Positions 1 to 6,075 of a stretch of 13,212 nucleotides of DNA are shown piece by piece. The DNA lies in assembly GCA_050697275.1 (NCBI GenBank), contig JBOGZI010000220.1:1-13212 (forward strand), read 5' to 3'. A model generated the notes under the pieces. That model did not search any database. It saw only the letters and a list, made by a program, of their open reading frames with translations, and had not been told where the DNA came from. Each line of letters opens with the position of its first letter. Position 1 is the first letter of the stretch. Source of the stretch: JBOGZI01 sp050697275 (GTDB lineage: Bacteria > Actinomycetota > Thermoleophilia > Solirubrobacterales > 70-9). The position numbers and the translations under genes were made by a program.

Positions 1-434
1 ACGCAGCACATCACGGCCGTGGAGGGGTAGGCGGCCCCCCCGCCGGGGACGTAGGCGCCGGCGGCGGCGACCGGGACGTCCTGGAGGGCGACGCTCGCGC
101 CGGCGGCGGCGACGTTCGCTCCGGCGGCCTCGGCCTGTGCCTCGGCCACCCTGCTGACGTTGGCGATCGCCGTCCGGAGGGCAGCCGCGAGCTCCGGGGG
201 GATCCGCTCCGGCGCCGCCCCGAGCTCCTCGCCGGGGACCCGCAGCAACTCGGGTGCGCCCTCGCCGAAGCGCTCCTCGAAGCGCAGCACCGCGGCGTCG
301 CCTTCGGCCTCGACCGCCGAGACGATCTCGGCCACCGCGTCTGTGCCCTCACCCAGGGTGGGCTGCAGCGCCCGGATCTCGCCCGCCAGCTTCGGCGCAT
401 CGCTCCCGTCCCAGTCGAAGCGGGTCGCCCTCAT
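1..434 (-). CDS. hisD: Histidinol dehydrogenase HisD, N-terminal part (gene runs off the left edge)
   Basis: HisD oxidises L-histidinol to L-histidine in two NAD-dependent steps, the last reactions of cytoplasmic histidine synthesis. About 144 codons are visible, with no stop before the window edge. The protein begins MRATRFDWDGSD and reaches the family hallmark AYVPGGGAAYPSTAVM near residues 127-142, matching the conserved YVPGG...YPST segment of HisD. The catalytic His/Glu and zinc ligands lie beyond the window. The start ATG (434-432) overlaps the TGA stop of hisG (433-431) as ATGA, so translation is probably coupled and hisD is the third gene of a hisZ-hisG-hisD operon. Codon use is high-GC at third positions and even along the fragment, with no sign of damage. 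The family call is firm; only the fragment can be judged. Confidence 0.93.
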   Translation of the reverse strand, partial: MRATRFDWDGSDAPKLAGEIRALQPTLGEGTDAVAEIVSAVEAEGDAAVLRFEERFGEGAPELLRVPGEELGAAPERIPPELAAALRTAIANVSRVAEAQAEAAGANVAAAGASVALQDVPVAAAGAYVPGGGAAYPSTAVMCC

Positions 435-1111
435 GACCAGCACGCCTCCCGAAGTCGCTCGACCAGGTCGTCGACCTCGGCGCTGCGCAGCTTGTGTGAG
501 ACCCGGTTGGCGATCAGCCGGGCGGTACAGACGGAGATCTCCTCGCGGACCTCGAGGCCGTTCTCGGCGAGCGTGCGGCCGGTGGCGACCAGGTCGACGA
601 TCCCGTCGGCGAGCCCGACCAGCGGCGCCAGCTCGACCGACCCCTTCACATCGATCACTTCGGCCTGGCGCCCGGTCTCCTCGAAGTGGCGTTCCGCCAC
701 CCGCGGGTACTTGGTGGCGATCCGCATCCCGCCGAGGCGGCGCTCCGCATCCGCGAGCGACGGGTCCCCCGCGCGCGCGGCCAGCACCATCCGGCAGGCC
801 CCGTAGCGGAGGTCCAGCAGCTCGTAGGTGATCCGGTCGGGCTGCTCGAGCAGCACGTCCTTGCCGGTCACCCCGAGATCCGCGGCGCCGGCCTCGACGT
901 AGGTGGGGACGTCCGACGGGCGCATCGTGATCAGCGTCAGGCCGCCGGCCTCGAAGACCAGGGAGCGGGAGTCGGAGCGCAGTGCCTCGGTGCCAACGCC
1001 CGCCCGGTCAAGCGCGTCCAGGGTTCCCTCCCAGAGCGCCCCCCGCGGGATCGCCAGGCGCAGCGGGCCGCCCTCGCGCGCCCTGCTCGCCTCGACCATG
1101 CGCGGCGTCAT
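431..1111 (-). CDS. hisG: ATP phosphoribosyltransferase catalytic subunit, short form (HisG-S)
   Basis: HisG condenses ATP and PRPP to phosphoribosyl-ATP, the committed step of histidine synthesis. At 226 residues it is the short form, which lacks the C-terminal regulatory ACT-like domain of long HisG and works in a complex with HisZ. Visible family motifs are LRLAIPRGAL near residues 17-26, a ligand-binding stretch RPSDVPTYVEAGAADLGVTG at 64-83, and the PRPP-binding loop LVATGRTLAENGL at 174-186. The start ATG (1111-1109) overlaps the hisZ TGA as ATGA; an in-frame ATG at 1099-1097 (MVEASRAREGG) is a possible alternative start that would remove four residues. The gene sits between hisZ and hisD, in keeping with translational coupling and with the need to make HisG and HisZ in step. 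Confidence 0.96.
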   Translation of the reverse strand: MTPRMVEASRAREGGPLRLAIPRGALWEGTLDALDRAGVGTEALRSDSRSLVFEAGGLTLITMRPSDVPTYVEAGAADLGVTGKDVLLEQPDRITYELLDLRYGACRMVLAARAGDPSLADAERRLGGMRIATKYPRVAERHFEETGRQAEVIDVKGSVELAPLVGLADGIVDLVATGRTLAENGLEVREEISVCTARLIANRVSHKLRSAEVDDLVERLREACWS

Positions 1112-2106
1112 GTCCTCGCCCCTCCGGCGCGCTCCTCCTCGGCCTGGGCGATGTGCAGCCGCTCCAGGTAGAGCGCGAAGCCCGCGGCCGGCAGCTCGCG
1201 CCCGAAGCGACCGAGCAGGCCGTCGTAGCGTCCACCGCCGCCGAGGATGTGGCCGAGCGCCGGGTCGTAGACCTCGAGGATCGCCCCGGTGTAGTAGCCC
1301 AGGTCGCGCAGCAGGCCCAGGTCCACCAGGACCCGCTCGGCGACGCCGCGCTCCGAGAGCGCCTCATAGGTCGCCTGCAGCCGGCTGGCGGCGCGGGTCA
1401 CCGCCTCGCCCCCGAGCTTCCTGGCTCGCTCCAGCACCTCGTTGCCCCCGCGCAGGCCGGGGACGGCGAGCAGGGTCGCCCGGGCCTGCTGCTCGAGCCC
1501 GTCGACCGAGTCCACCTCCAGCTCCAGGCCGACCAGGTCGTGGGCGGCGAGCCGGTCGAGGATGCGCTCCGCGGCCTCGCCGGAGACCCCGAGCTCGGTG
1601 AGCAGCTGCGGGTAGAGGTCCGCGTCGCCCAGCCCGACCAGGGCCCGGTTGAGGCCGACCGCGTCCAGCGACGCGCTCAGCAGCTCGACCACCTCGGCCG
1701 TGCCCTCGGGGGCGGGCGCCCCGACCAGCTCGACCCCCGCCTGGGTGAACTCGCGCATCTGGCCGCGCTGGGGACTTACCGCCCGGTAGGCCGAGGCGAC
1801 GTAGAAGAGCCTGAATGGGGGCTCCTCCCCCTGCAGCCGGGTCGAGACCATCCGGGCGATCGGGATGGTCATGTCAGAGCGCATCGCGAGCAGGTCGCCG
1901 CGCTCGTCGAAGAAGCGGTACGCCGCGCCGGCCGCGCGGCTGTCGCCGCGCTCCAGCGTCTCCTCGTACTCGATCGTCGGGGTCGCCACCTCGCCGTAGC
2001 CGCGGTCCGTGAAGACCTCGCGCAGGCGGGTCTCGAGGGCGCGGAGCTCGCCCATCTCCTCGGGGAGCACGTCGCGTGTCCCAGGTGGGGTCGGATGGAT
2101 CGTCAT
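1108..2106 (-). CDS. hisZ: ATP phosphoribosyltransferase regulatory subunit HisZ (HisRS paralogue)
   Basis: HisZ is a catalytically inert relative of histidyl-tRNA synthetase that assembles with short HisG and supplies activation and histidine feedback control. The 332-residue product keeps the class II synthetase core: PPGTRDVLPEE near residues 7-17, RSDMTIPIAR at 76-85, QRGQMREFTQAGVELVG at 113-129, and the late GGGGRYDGLLGRFG block near 289-302. It is shorter than a true HisRS (usually above 400) and ends soon after that block, with no anticodon-binding domain, which with the adjacent short HisG decides for HisZ over HisS. The start ATG has only a weak G-rich stretch (GGGG) about 7-10 nt upstream. 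It is the first gene of the his cluster here, divergent from the small gene at 2217, with a 110-nt gap that holds a 15-bp palindrome. Confidence 0.95.
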   Translation of the reverse strand: MTIHPTPPGTRDVLPEEMGELRALETRLREVFTDRGYGEVATPTIEYEETLERGDSRAAGAAYRFFDERGDLLAMRSDMTIPIARMVSTRLQGEEPPFRLFYVASAYRAVSPQRGQMREFTQAGVELVGAPAPEGTAEVVELLSASLDAVGLNRALVGLGDADLYPQLLTELGVSGEAAERILDRLAAHDLVGLELEVDSVDGLEQQARATLLAVPGLRGGNEVLERARKLGGEAVTRAASRLQATYEALSERGVAERVLVDLGLLRDLGYYTGAILEVYDPALGHILGGGGRYDGLLGRFGRELPAAGFALYLERLHIAQAEEERAGGART

Positions 2107-2133
2107 GAGCGCCCCATCATTGCGTCGGCTCCG

Positions 2134-2148
2134 CTTGCAGGCTGCAAG
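2134..2148. promoter_or_regulatory. Perfect 7-bp inverted repeat (CTTGCAG-G-CTGCAAG), operator-like
   Basis: The 15-nt sequence CTTGCAGGCTGCAAG has perfect 7-bp arms around one central G. It lies in the 110-nt gap between the divergent hisZ and the 96-residue gene. Its size and position suit the binding site of a dimeric repressor, but no regulator is encoded here and I do not recognise the motif. A TANNNT hexamer (TACTCT, 2171-2176) lies further toward the plus-strand gene and could be its -10 element, though I see no convincing -35. A chance palindrome cannot be excluded. Confidence 0.35.
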
Positions 2149-2216
2149 GCACGGAGCGTGGCTTCGCGACTACTCTGCGCCGGACCACGCTTACCGCACG
2201 ACGACGGAGGGCTGAA

Positions 2217-2507
2217 ATGGCGGTCTTGATGACCATCGAGTTCGAGGCGACCAAGGACCAGTACGACGAGGTCGACAAGAAGCTTGATGTCGACAGCGAT
2301 CCCCCCGACGGCCTGCTCATCCATACGGCGGAGGACCTCGGCGGAGGCAGGATGCGAGTGGTGGACGTCTGGGAGTCCGCCGACGAGCTCGAGGCGTTCA
2401 CCAACGGCCCGCTGATGGCCGCGATGGCCGAGGTGATGGGCGAGCAGGACCCCGGCAGCGGCACCCCTCCCGAGATCCGGGAGCTGCACAACGTTGCCAA
2501 GCCCTGA
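2217..2507 (+). CDS. Small protein resembling dimeric alpha/beta-barrel (ABM-like) proteins, unknown function
   Basis: This encodes 96 residues with no signal peptide or membrane segment, so it is probably cytoplasmic. The order is a beta strand (MAVLMTIEFEATKDQYDEVD), a helix, a second strand (GLLIHTAEDLGGGRMRVVDV), then WESADELEAFTNGPLMAAMA. The WES...EAF...P pattern, with acidic helices, is what is seen in many small ferredoxin-fold dimeric barrel proteins of Actinobacteria. No catalytic residues can be named, so function stays open. The start is well supported: GGAGG at 2206-2210 sits 6 nt before the ATG, one of the few clear Shine-Dalgarno sites in the window. The gene is divergent from hisZ and its stop lies 6 nt from the murA stop on the other strand, so there is no room for a separate terminator. 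Confidence 0.8.
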   Translation: MAVLMTIEFEATKDQYDEVDKKLDVDSDPPDGLLIHTAEDLGGGRMRVVDVWESADELEAFTNGPLMAAMAEVMGEQDPGSGTPPEIRELHNVAKP

Positions 2508-2513
2508 CCCCGG

Positions 2514-3815
2514 CTAGGCCGGGATCCGCTCGGCCGCGACCCGGTCGATCCGGGCGCCGAGCTCGCGCAGCCGCAGATCGATCCGCTCGTAGCCGCGGTC
2601 GATCTGCATGACGTTGCCGATCTCCGAGGTGCCCTCCGCGGCGAGCGCCGCGATGAGCATCGCCATGCCGGCGCGGATGTCCGGGCTCTCCAGTCGGGCG
2701 CCGTGAAGACGGCTCGGACCGCTGACGATCGCCCTGTGGGGGTCGCACAGCGTGATCCGAGCGCCCATCGCGACCAGCTTGTCGACGAAGAACAGTCGGT
2801 TCTCGAACATCTTCTCGAAGATCAGGATCGTGCCGTTCGCCTGAGTGGCGAGCGACAGCGCGATCGAGGTGAGGTCGGCCGGGAAGGCGGGCCAGGGACC
2901 GTCGTCGATCTTCGGGATCGCGTCCCCCTGGTCGTCTCGGATCGCCAGCTTCTGCTCGGGAGGCACCAGCACGTCACGGTCCTCGACCATCGACTGCAGG
3001 CCGAGCCGGCGGAAGTGACGGCGGATCCCCTCGAGGTCCTCGGGGACGGTGTCCCGGATGCGAAGCTCGCCCCCGGTGGCCGCGGCCAGCGCCATGAAGC
3101 TGGCGATCTCGATGTGATCGGGGCAGATGTCGTGCTCGGCGCCGCCGAGCTTGTCGCGGCCGTGGACGGTCATCACGTTGGAGCCGATTCCGTCCACCTC
3201 GGCGCCCATCCGGGTCAGCAGGCGCGCCAGGTCCTGGACGTGGGGCTCGGAGGCCGCGTTGGCGATCGTGGTGGGCCCCGGCGTCAAGGCGGCGGCGAGG
3301 AGCGCGTTCTCGGTGCCCATCACCGAGGGCTCATCCATGAAGATCCGCTTCGGCTTCAGCCCGTCGGGCGGTGCCGAGAGCTCGATCCAGACGTCGCCGT
3401 CCACCTTGGCGCCGAGATCGCGAAAGGCATCGAGGTGGGCGTCGAGCCGCCGACGGCCGATCGTGTCGCCGCCGGGCGGCGGCATCTTCGCCTCGCCGAG
3501 CCTCGCCAGCAGCGGGCCGGCGACCAGGAACGAGGCGCGGATCCGGGTGGAGTGCGCCTCGTCCACCTCGTTGCCGGCGAGCGAGTCGGCCTGGAGCTGA
3601 ACCTCGTGCTCATCGGACCAGGAGACCTTCACCCCGAGCTCCTCGAGCAGGCCGAGCATGGAGTCGACGTCGCGGATTCGCGGGACGTTGCGGACGGTCA
3701 CCTGCTCCTCGGTGAGCAGGCAGGCGGCGAGGATCGGCAGAGCCGCGTTCTTGTTTCCGGCCGGGACGATCTCGCCCGAGAGCGGAACGCCGCCTTGGAT
3801 GACGAACTTCTCCAC
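2514..3815 (-). CDS. murA: UDP-N-acetylglucosamine 1-carboxyvinyltransferase MurA with Asp in place of the active-site Cys
   Basis: MurA transfers enolpyruvate from PEP to UDP-GlcNAc, the first committed step of peptidoglycan precursor synthesis in the cytoplasm. I place the start at GTG 3815, which gives 433 residues beginning VEKFVIQGGVPLSGEIVPAG (first residue Met in vivo); the longer upstream reading has no MurA similarity and would cross the divergent gene. Family features are NKNAALP at residues 21-27 (Lys22), the loop PPGGDTIGRRRLDAH at 113-127, FPADLTS in the C-terminal half, and DIRAGMAMLIAAL followed by IDRGYERI near the end. The loop carries Asp117 (GAC, 3467-3465) where most bacteria have the fosfomycin-reactive Cys, as in Mycobacterium tuberculosis MurA, so natural fosfomycin insensitivity is expected. 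No Shine-Dalgarno is visible; TACCCT lies 7 nt before the GTG, consistent with a leaderless mRNA. Confidence 0.96.
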   Translation of the reverse strand: MEKFVIQGGVPLSGEIVPAGNKNAALPILAACLLTEEQVTVRNVPRIRDVDSMLGLLEELGVKVSWSDEHEVQLQADSLAGNEVDEAHSTRIRASFLVAGPLLARLGEAKMPPPGGDTIGRRRLDAHLDAFRDLGAKVDGDVWIELSAPPDGLKPKRIFMDEPSVMGTENALLAAALTPGPTTIANAASEPHVQDLARLLTRMGAEVDGIGSNVMTVHGRDKLGGAEHDICPDHIEIASFMALAAATGGELRIRDTVPEDLEGIRRHFRRLGLQSMVEDRDVLVPPEQKLAIRDDQGDAIPKIDDGPWPAFPADLTSIALSLATQANGTILIFEKMFENRLFFVDKLVAMGARITLCDPHRAIVSGPSRLHGARLESPDIRAGMAMLIAALAAEGTSEIGNVMQIDRGYERIDLRLRELGARIDRVAAERIPA

Positions 3816-3837
3816 GGCGATTAGGGTAAACGGCCCT
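3816..3837. promoter_or_regulatory. Shared divergent promoter core for murA (-) and the HD-domain gene (+)
   Basis: Only 22 nt separate the two start codons. The core TAGGGTA (3822-3828) reads as TAGGGT on the plus strand (3822-3827) and as TACCCT on the minus strand (3828-3823), so two TANNNT -10 elements overlap almost completely. Placing the start of transcription 7 nt after each hexamer gives about 3834 (plus) and 3816 (minus), 18 nt apart, leaving 4-nt and 1-nt leaders. A loose -35 on the plus strand is ATGACG (3799-3804, 17-nt spacer); on the minus strand TTGAAA (3853-3848) with a long 19-nt spacer. Both genes lack a Shine-Dalgarno, which fits. Transcription start sites are inferred, not observed. 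Confidence 0.55.
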
Positions 3838-4440
3838 ATGGCTGACGTTTCAAGAGGCGATGCATGGGAGCTGGTCACCGAGTGGGTGGAGTCCGACTCC
3901 CTGCGCAAGCACCTGCTCGGGGTCGAGGCGGCGATGCGCACCTACGCGCGCAAGTGGGACGAGGACGAGGAGCTCTACGCGGTCACCGGCCTGGTTCACG
4001 ATCTCGACTACGAGCGCTACCCCGATCTCGACACCGGCCACCCTCGATATGCGCTCAAGGAGCTGGAGCGACTGGAGTACCCGCAGGAGGTGATCGACGC
4101 CGTCGCCGGCCACGCCGACTTCCTCGAGGTCCCGCGCGAGACCACCCTCGCCAAGACCCTCTACGCGGTGGACGAGCTCTCGGGGTTCATCGCTGCCTGC
4201 GCCCTGGTCCGCCCCACCGGGATCGCGGGGATGAAGCCGAAGTCCGTGAAGAAGAAGCTGAAGCAGCCCTCCTTCGCCGCAGCCATCGACCGGGGACAGG
4301 TCCAGCGAGGGATCGAGGAGCTCGGGGTTGATCCGGACGAGCACATGGCCCTGATCATCGAGGCGATGGCCGAGCGGGCCGACGAGCTCGGCGTCGGCCC
4401 TCGCGCGGGAGGCAAGGCCGGCGGGGAGGCCGCGGCGTGA
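3838..4440 (+). CDS. HD-domain metal-dependent phosphohydrolase
   Basis: This 200-residue cytoplasmic protein belongs to the HD superfamily of metal-dependent phosphohydrolases; its substrate is not known. The metal-site pattern is visible: His25 (KHLLGVEAAM), the His54-Asp55 pair in GLVHDLDYERYPD, His92 in GHADFL, and Asp112 in YAVDELSGFIAACALVRP. The stretch KSVKKKLKQPSFAAAIDR (135-152) matches a recurring C-terminal block of this small HD family, found in both Firmicutes and Actinobacteria. The last 15 residues are Gly/Ala-rich and probably disordered. I start it at ATG 3838 because family similarity begins just after it and a longer reading would run through murA. TAGGGT lies 10 nt upstream and no Shine-Dalgarno is seen. 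Its stop overlaps the GTG of the next gene (GTGA), so the two are likely one operon. Confidence 0.9.
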   Translation: MADVSRGDAWELVTEWVESDSLRKHLLGVEAAMRTYARKWDEDEELYAVTGLVHDLDYERYPDLDTGHPRYALKELERLEYPQEVIDAVAGHADFLEVPRETTLAKTLYAVDELSGFIAACALVRPTGIAGMKPKSVKKKLKQPSFAAAIDRGQVQRGIEELGVDPDEHMALIIEAMAERADELGVGPRAGGKAGGEAAA

Positions 4441-5525
4441 GGCGGGTCGCCTCCAGCCGCTGGTTCAAGGTCACGGTCGGGGTTCTCGCGGGCCTGGTGC
4501 TGCTCCTGCTGCTGAACGCGGTCACCGTCTCCAACGAGACCAAGCAGGCGGAGGTGAACGCCGACGGCGGTGAGCTGGTCGAGACCTCCTACGGCTCCCT
4601 GCAGGTGGTCGACGAGGGAGACCCGGGCGGGACCCCGATCGTCCTGATCCACGGCTACGCAGGTTCCGTCACTTGGTGGGAGAAGCTGCCCCCGCTGCTG
4701 AGCGAGCAGCACCGGGTGATCCGGATCGACCTGCTCGGCCACGGCGGCTCCGAGAAACCCGGCGCGGGCTATGCGATCGAGAACCAGTCGAGCGCGATCG
4801 CGGAGGCGCTCGCCTCGCTCGGGGTGCAGGGGGCCACGGTCGTCGGCCACTCCCTCGGCGGCACCGTCGCGGTCGCCGTGGCGGAGCGGAGCCCCCAGGT
4901 GGTGGCCAAGGTGGTGATCGTCGACCAGGCGCCCGATGACAGCTTCGAGGAGGACGCCCCGCTGGTCCAGGAGGCCAGTTACGTGCCGGTCATCGGTCAG
5001 GCGTTGGCGCGGCTGACCGACTGGGTGCCGGCCTCGGTGGTGCGCGACTCCTTCGAGGATGCCTTCGCCCCGGGGTTCAACATCGCCAGCGGCTTCGACA
5101 ACCCCGACCAGGTGGTGGACGACCTGCGCGAGATGACCTATACGGCCTTCGAGGACACGGTCGACGCCGAGAGCGACTACTCGGAGGACCAGCCGCTCGA
5201 CCAGCGGATGGCGGCGATCAACCTACCGCTGCTGGTCATCTTCGGGTCCGAGGACCAGTTCTACGAGGCCGAGGCCTCGACCGCCCCCTACAGGAAGGTC
5301 GAGGGGGCCCAGGTCGCAGTGCTCGAGGGGGTCGGGCACTCACCCAACGTGGAGAGGCCCGATCAGCTCGCGCCGCTGATCCTCGACTTCGTCGCCGGGC
5401 GGCCGGTCAAGCTGCCGGCCGGCAGGGAGAAGGGCCGCGGGAAGAAGGGCGGCGGGGCGCAGGCCCAGGATGGCGCCGGCGGGGCCAAGGGCGGCGGGAA
5501 GCCCGCCGATCAGCCGGGCGGCTGA
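4437..5525 (+). CDS. Membrane-anchored alpha/beta hydrolase
   Basis: The 362-residue product has a short basic N-terminus (MRRVASSRWFK) and one hydrophobic segment at about 12-31 (VTVGVLAGLVLLLLLNAVTV), so it is probably anchored in the membrane with its domain outside, unless the segment is cleaved. The rest is a full alpha/beta-hydrolase fold: oxyanion HGYAGS near 72-77, nucleophile Ser139 in GHSLGG, acid Asp273 in FGSEDQF, and His301 in GVGHSPNVERP, which is a complete catalytic triad. A cap region lies between about 165 and 255. The tail from 325 on is Lys/Gly/Ala-rich low complexity with no predicted fold. The substrate cannot be told. The GTG start overlaps the HD gene's TGA, indicating translational coupling, and two strong hairpins follow 13 nt after the stop. 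Confidence 0.92.
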   Translation: MRRVASSRWFKVTVGVLAGLVLLLLLNAVTVSNETKQAEVNADGGELVETSYGSLQVVDEGDPGGTPIVLIHGYAGSVTWWEKLPPLLSEQHRVIRIDLLGHGGSEKPGAGYAIENQSSAIAEALASLGVQGATVVGHSLGGTVAVAVAERSPQVVAKVVIVDQAPDDSFEEDAPLVQEASYVPVIGQALARLTDWVPASVVRDSFEDAFAPGFNIASGFDNPDQVVDDLREMTYTAFEDTVDAESDYSEDQPLDQRMAAINLPLLVIFGSEDQFYEAEASTAPYRKVEGAQVAVLEGVGHSPNVERPDQLAPLILDFVAGRPVKLPAGREKGRGKKGGGAQAQDGAGGAKGGGKPADQPGG

Positions 5526-5538
5526 GCCCGAGAAAAGC

Positions 5539-5566
5539 GAAAGGGCTCGGTTGCCCGAGCCCTTTC
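5539..5566. terminator. 12-bp hairpin, first of two tandem hairpins; probable bidirectional terminator
   Basis: GAAAGGGCTCGG (5539-5550) and CCGAGCCCTTTC (5555-5566) form a perfect 12-bp stem with loop TTGC. It begins 13 nt after the alpha/beta-hydrolase stop and lies between convergent genes. On the plus strand the stem is not followed by a long T run; read on the minus strand it is followed by CGCTTTTCT and its loop becomes GCAA, a GNRA tetraloop. It can therefore serve both neighbours, perhaps better for the minus-strand zinc-finger gene. Confidence 0.75.
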
Positions 5567-5569
5567 TAT

Positions 5570-5591
5570 GAAACAGGATTGCTCCTGTTTC
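5570..5591. terminator. 9-bp hairpin with the same TTGC/GCAA loop, second of the tandem pair
   Basis: GAAACAGGA (5570-5578) and TCCTGTTTC (5583-5591) form a perfect 9-bp stem, again with loop TTGC (GCAA on the minus strand). Only 3 nt separate it from the first hairpin. It is less GC-rich than its surroundings and is followed by CGTTGTCAACAAC, which can form a short GTTG/CAAC stem. It probably works with the first hairpin in ending convergent transcripts. The matching loops are unusual. Confidence 0.6.
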
Positions 5592-5682
5592 GTTGTCAAC
5601 AACCCTACTCCCCGGAGGGCGGAAGTCAAGGTGCGATGCACGGATGAGCCCGCAAGGTGCGGACAATGAGGCCGGCTCGGGC

Positions 5683-6075
5683 CTACTGCCAGCGCCCGCC
5701 GGCCTTGGCCCACTGCTCCATGTGGTCCACCGAGCAGAAGGCGTCCGCCACCCGGTGCTCGCCCCGGTGGCGCACCAGCAGGACGTGGACGTCGCCGAGC
5801 TCCGCCCCGCACTGCGAGCACTCGGTGGGCTGGTGCACATTGGCTTCGCCATAAATCTGGTTGCCCTCCCGCACTCCACGGGTCGCGCTATCGCCCACCC
5901 TCGCCCCATCGGGCACCCTCGCGCCTCCGGCGTCCCAGTGGGCCCCCTGGATCGCCCAGGGGATCAGGTGCTCAAGCCTGCAGAAGACCGCCCTCCTCTC
6001 CCCCGCGAGTTCGTAGGCACGGAAGCCGTCGTCGGCCTCGACCTCCGCCCCGCACCACGTACATTGCTCGCCCAT
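5683..6075 (-). CDS. Duplicated CxxC...FCxxxH zinc-finger protein, unknown function
   Basis: I do not recognise a named family. The 130-residue protein has two fingers of nearly equal spacing: Cys5-x2-Cys8-x23-Cys32-x3-His36 and Cys86-x2-Cys89-x24-Cys114-x3-His118, with CTWCGAEVE/FCRLEH and CSQCGAELG/FCSVDH as counterparts. Each is followed by a Trp-containing helix (LIPWAIQGAHWD; MEQWAKAGGRW). This is the ligand order of treble-clef FCS/TRASH-like fingers, so zinc binding and a regulatory, nucleic-acid or protein-binding role are plausible. The linker (about 50-80) is unlike the fingers and holds rare codons (AGG, ATT, TAT, GAA, AAT) and a copy of the palindromic repeat. The start ATG (6075-6073) shares CATG with the divergent dehydrogenase start; TATCGT (6091-6086), inside that gene, lies 10 nt upstream. 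Confidence 0.8.
   Translation of the reverse strand: MGEQCTWCGAEVEADDGFRAYELAGERRAVFCRLEHLIPWAIQGAHWDAGGARVPDGARVGDSATRGVREGNQIYGEANVHQPTECSQCGAELGDVHVLLVRHRGEHRVADAFCSVDHMEQWAKAGGRWQ
5876..5909. repeat. Palindrome-like repeat copy D inside the zinc-finger linker
   Basis: The plus strand reads CGGGTCGCGCT (5879-5889) and, 8 nt later, CCCTCGC (5898-5904). The same 11-nt start and the same end block occur in the DUF6504-like gene at 9660-9685. Here the host gene is on the minus strand, so the repeat is read antisense and encodes residues around 56-66 of the linker between the two fingers. A second CACCCTCGC (5915-5923) follows as a partial tandem unit. An 11-nt match alone is expected by chance in a window of this size; the collinear second block and the rare-codon setting give the support. 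Confidence 0.45.
6060..6065 (+). promoter_or_regulatory. Candidate -10 (TACATT) for the dehydrogenase gene
   Basis: TACATT fits TANNNT and ends 8 nt before the ATG at 6074; transcription starting about 6072 would give an almost leaderless mRNA. It lies inside the divergent zinc-finger gene. The best -35 is a poor TCGACC (6038-6043, 16-nt spacer). No Shine-Dalgarno is seen before this ATG. Confidence 0.4.

Noticed and set aside
11..400. Minus-strand frame rich in Arg, Ser and Pro
   Set aside because: Shadow of hisD, whose true frame starts at 434 and shows the YVPGG...YPST motif.
3816..3941. N-terminal extension of MurA by 42 residues
   Set aside because: The added residues do not look like MurA, and the extension would run through the divergent HD gene and the promoter core; GTG 3815 fits the family start.
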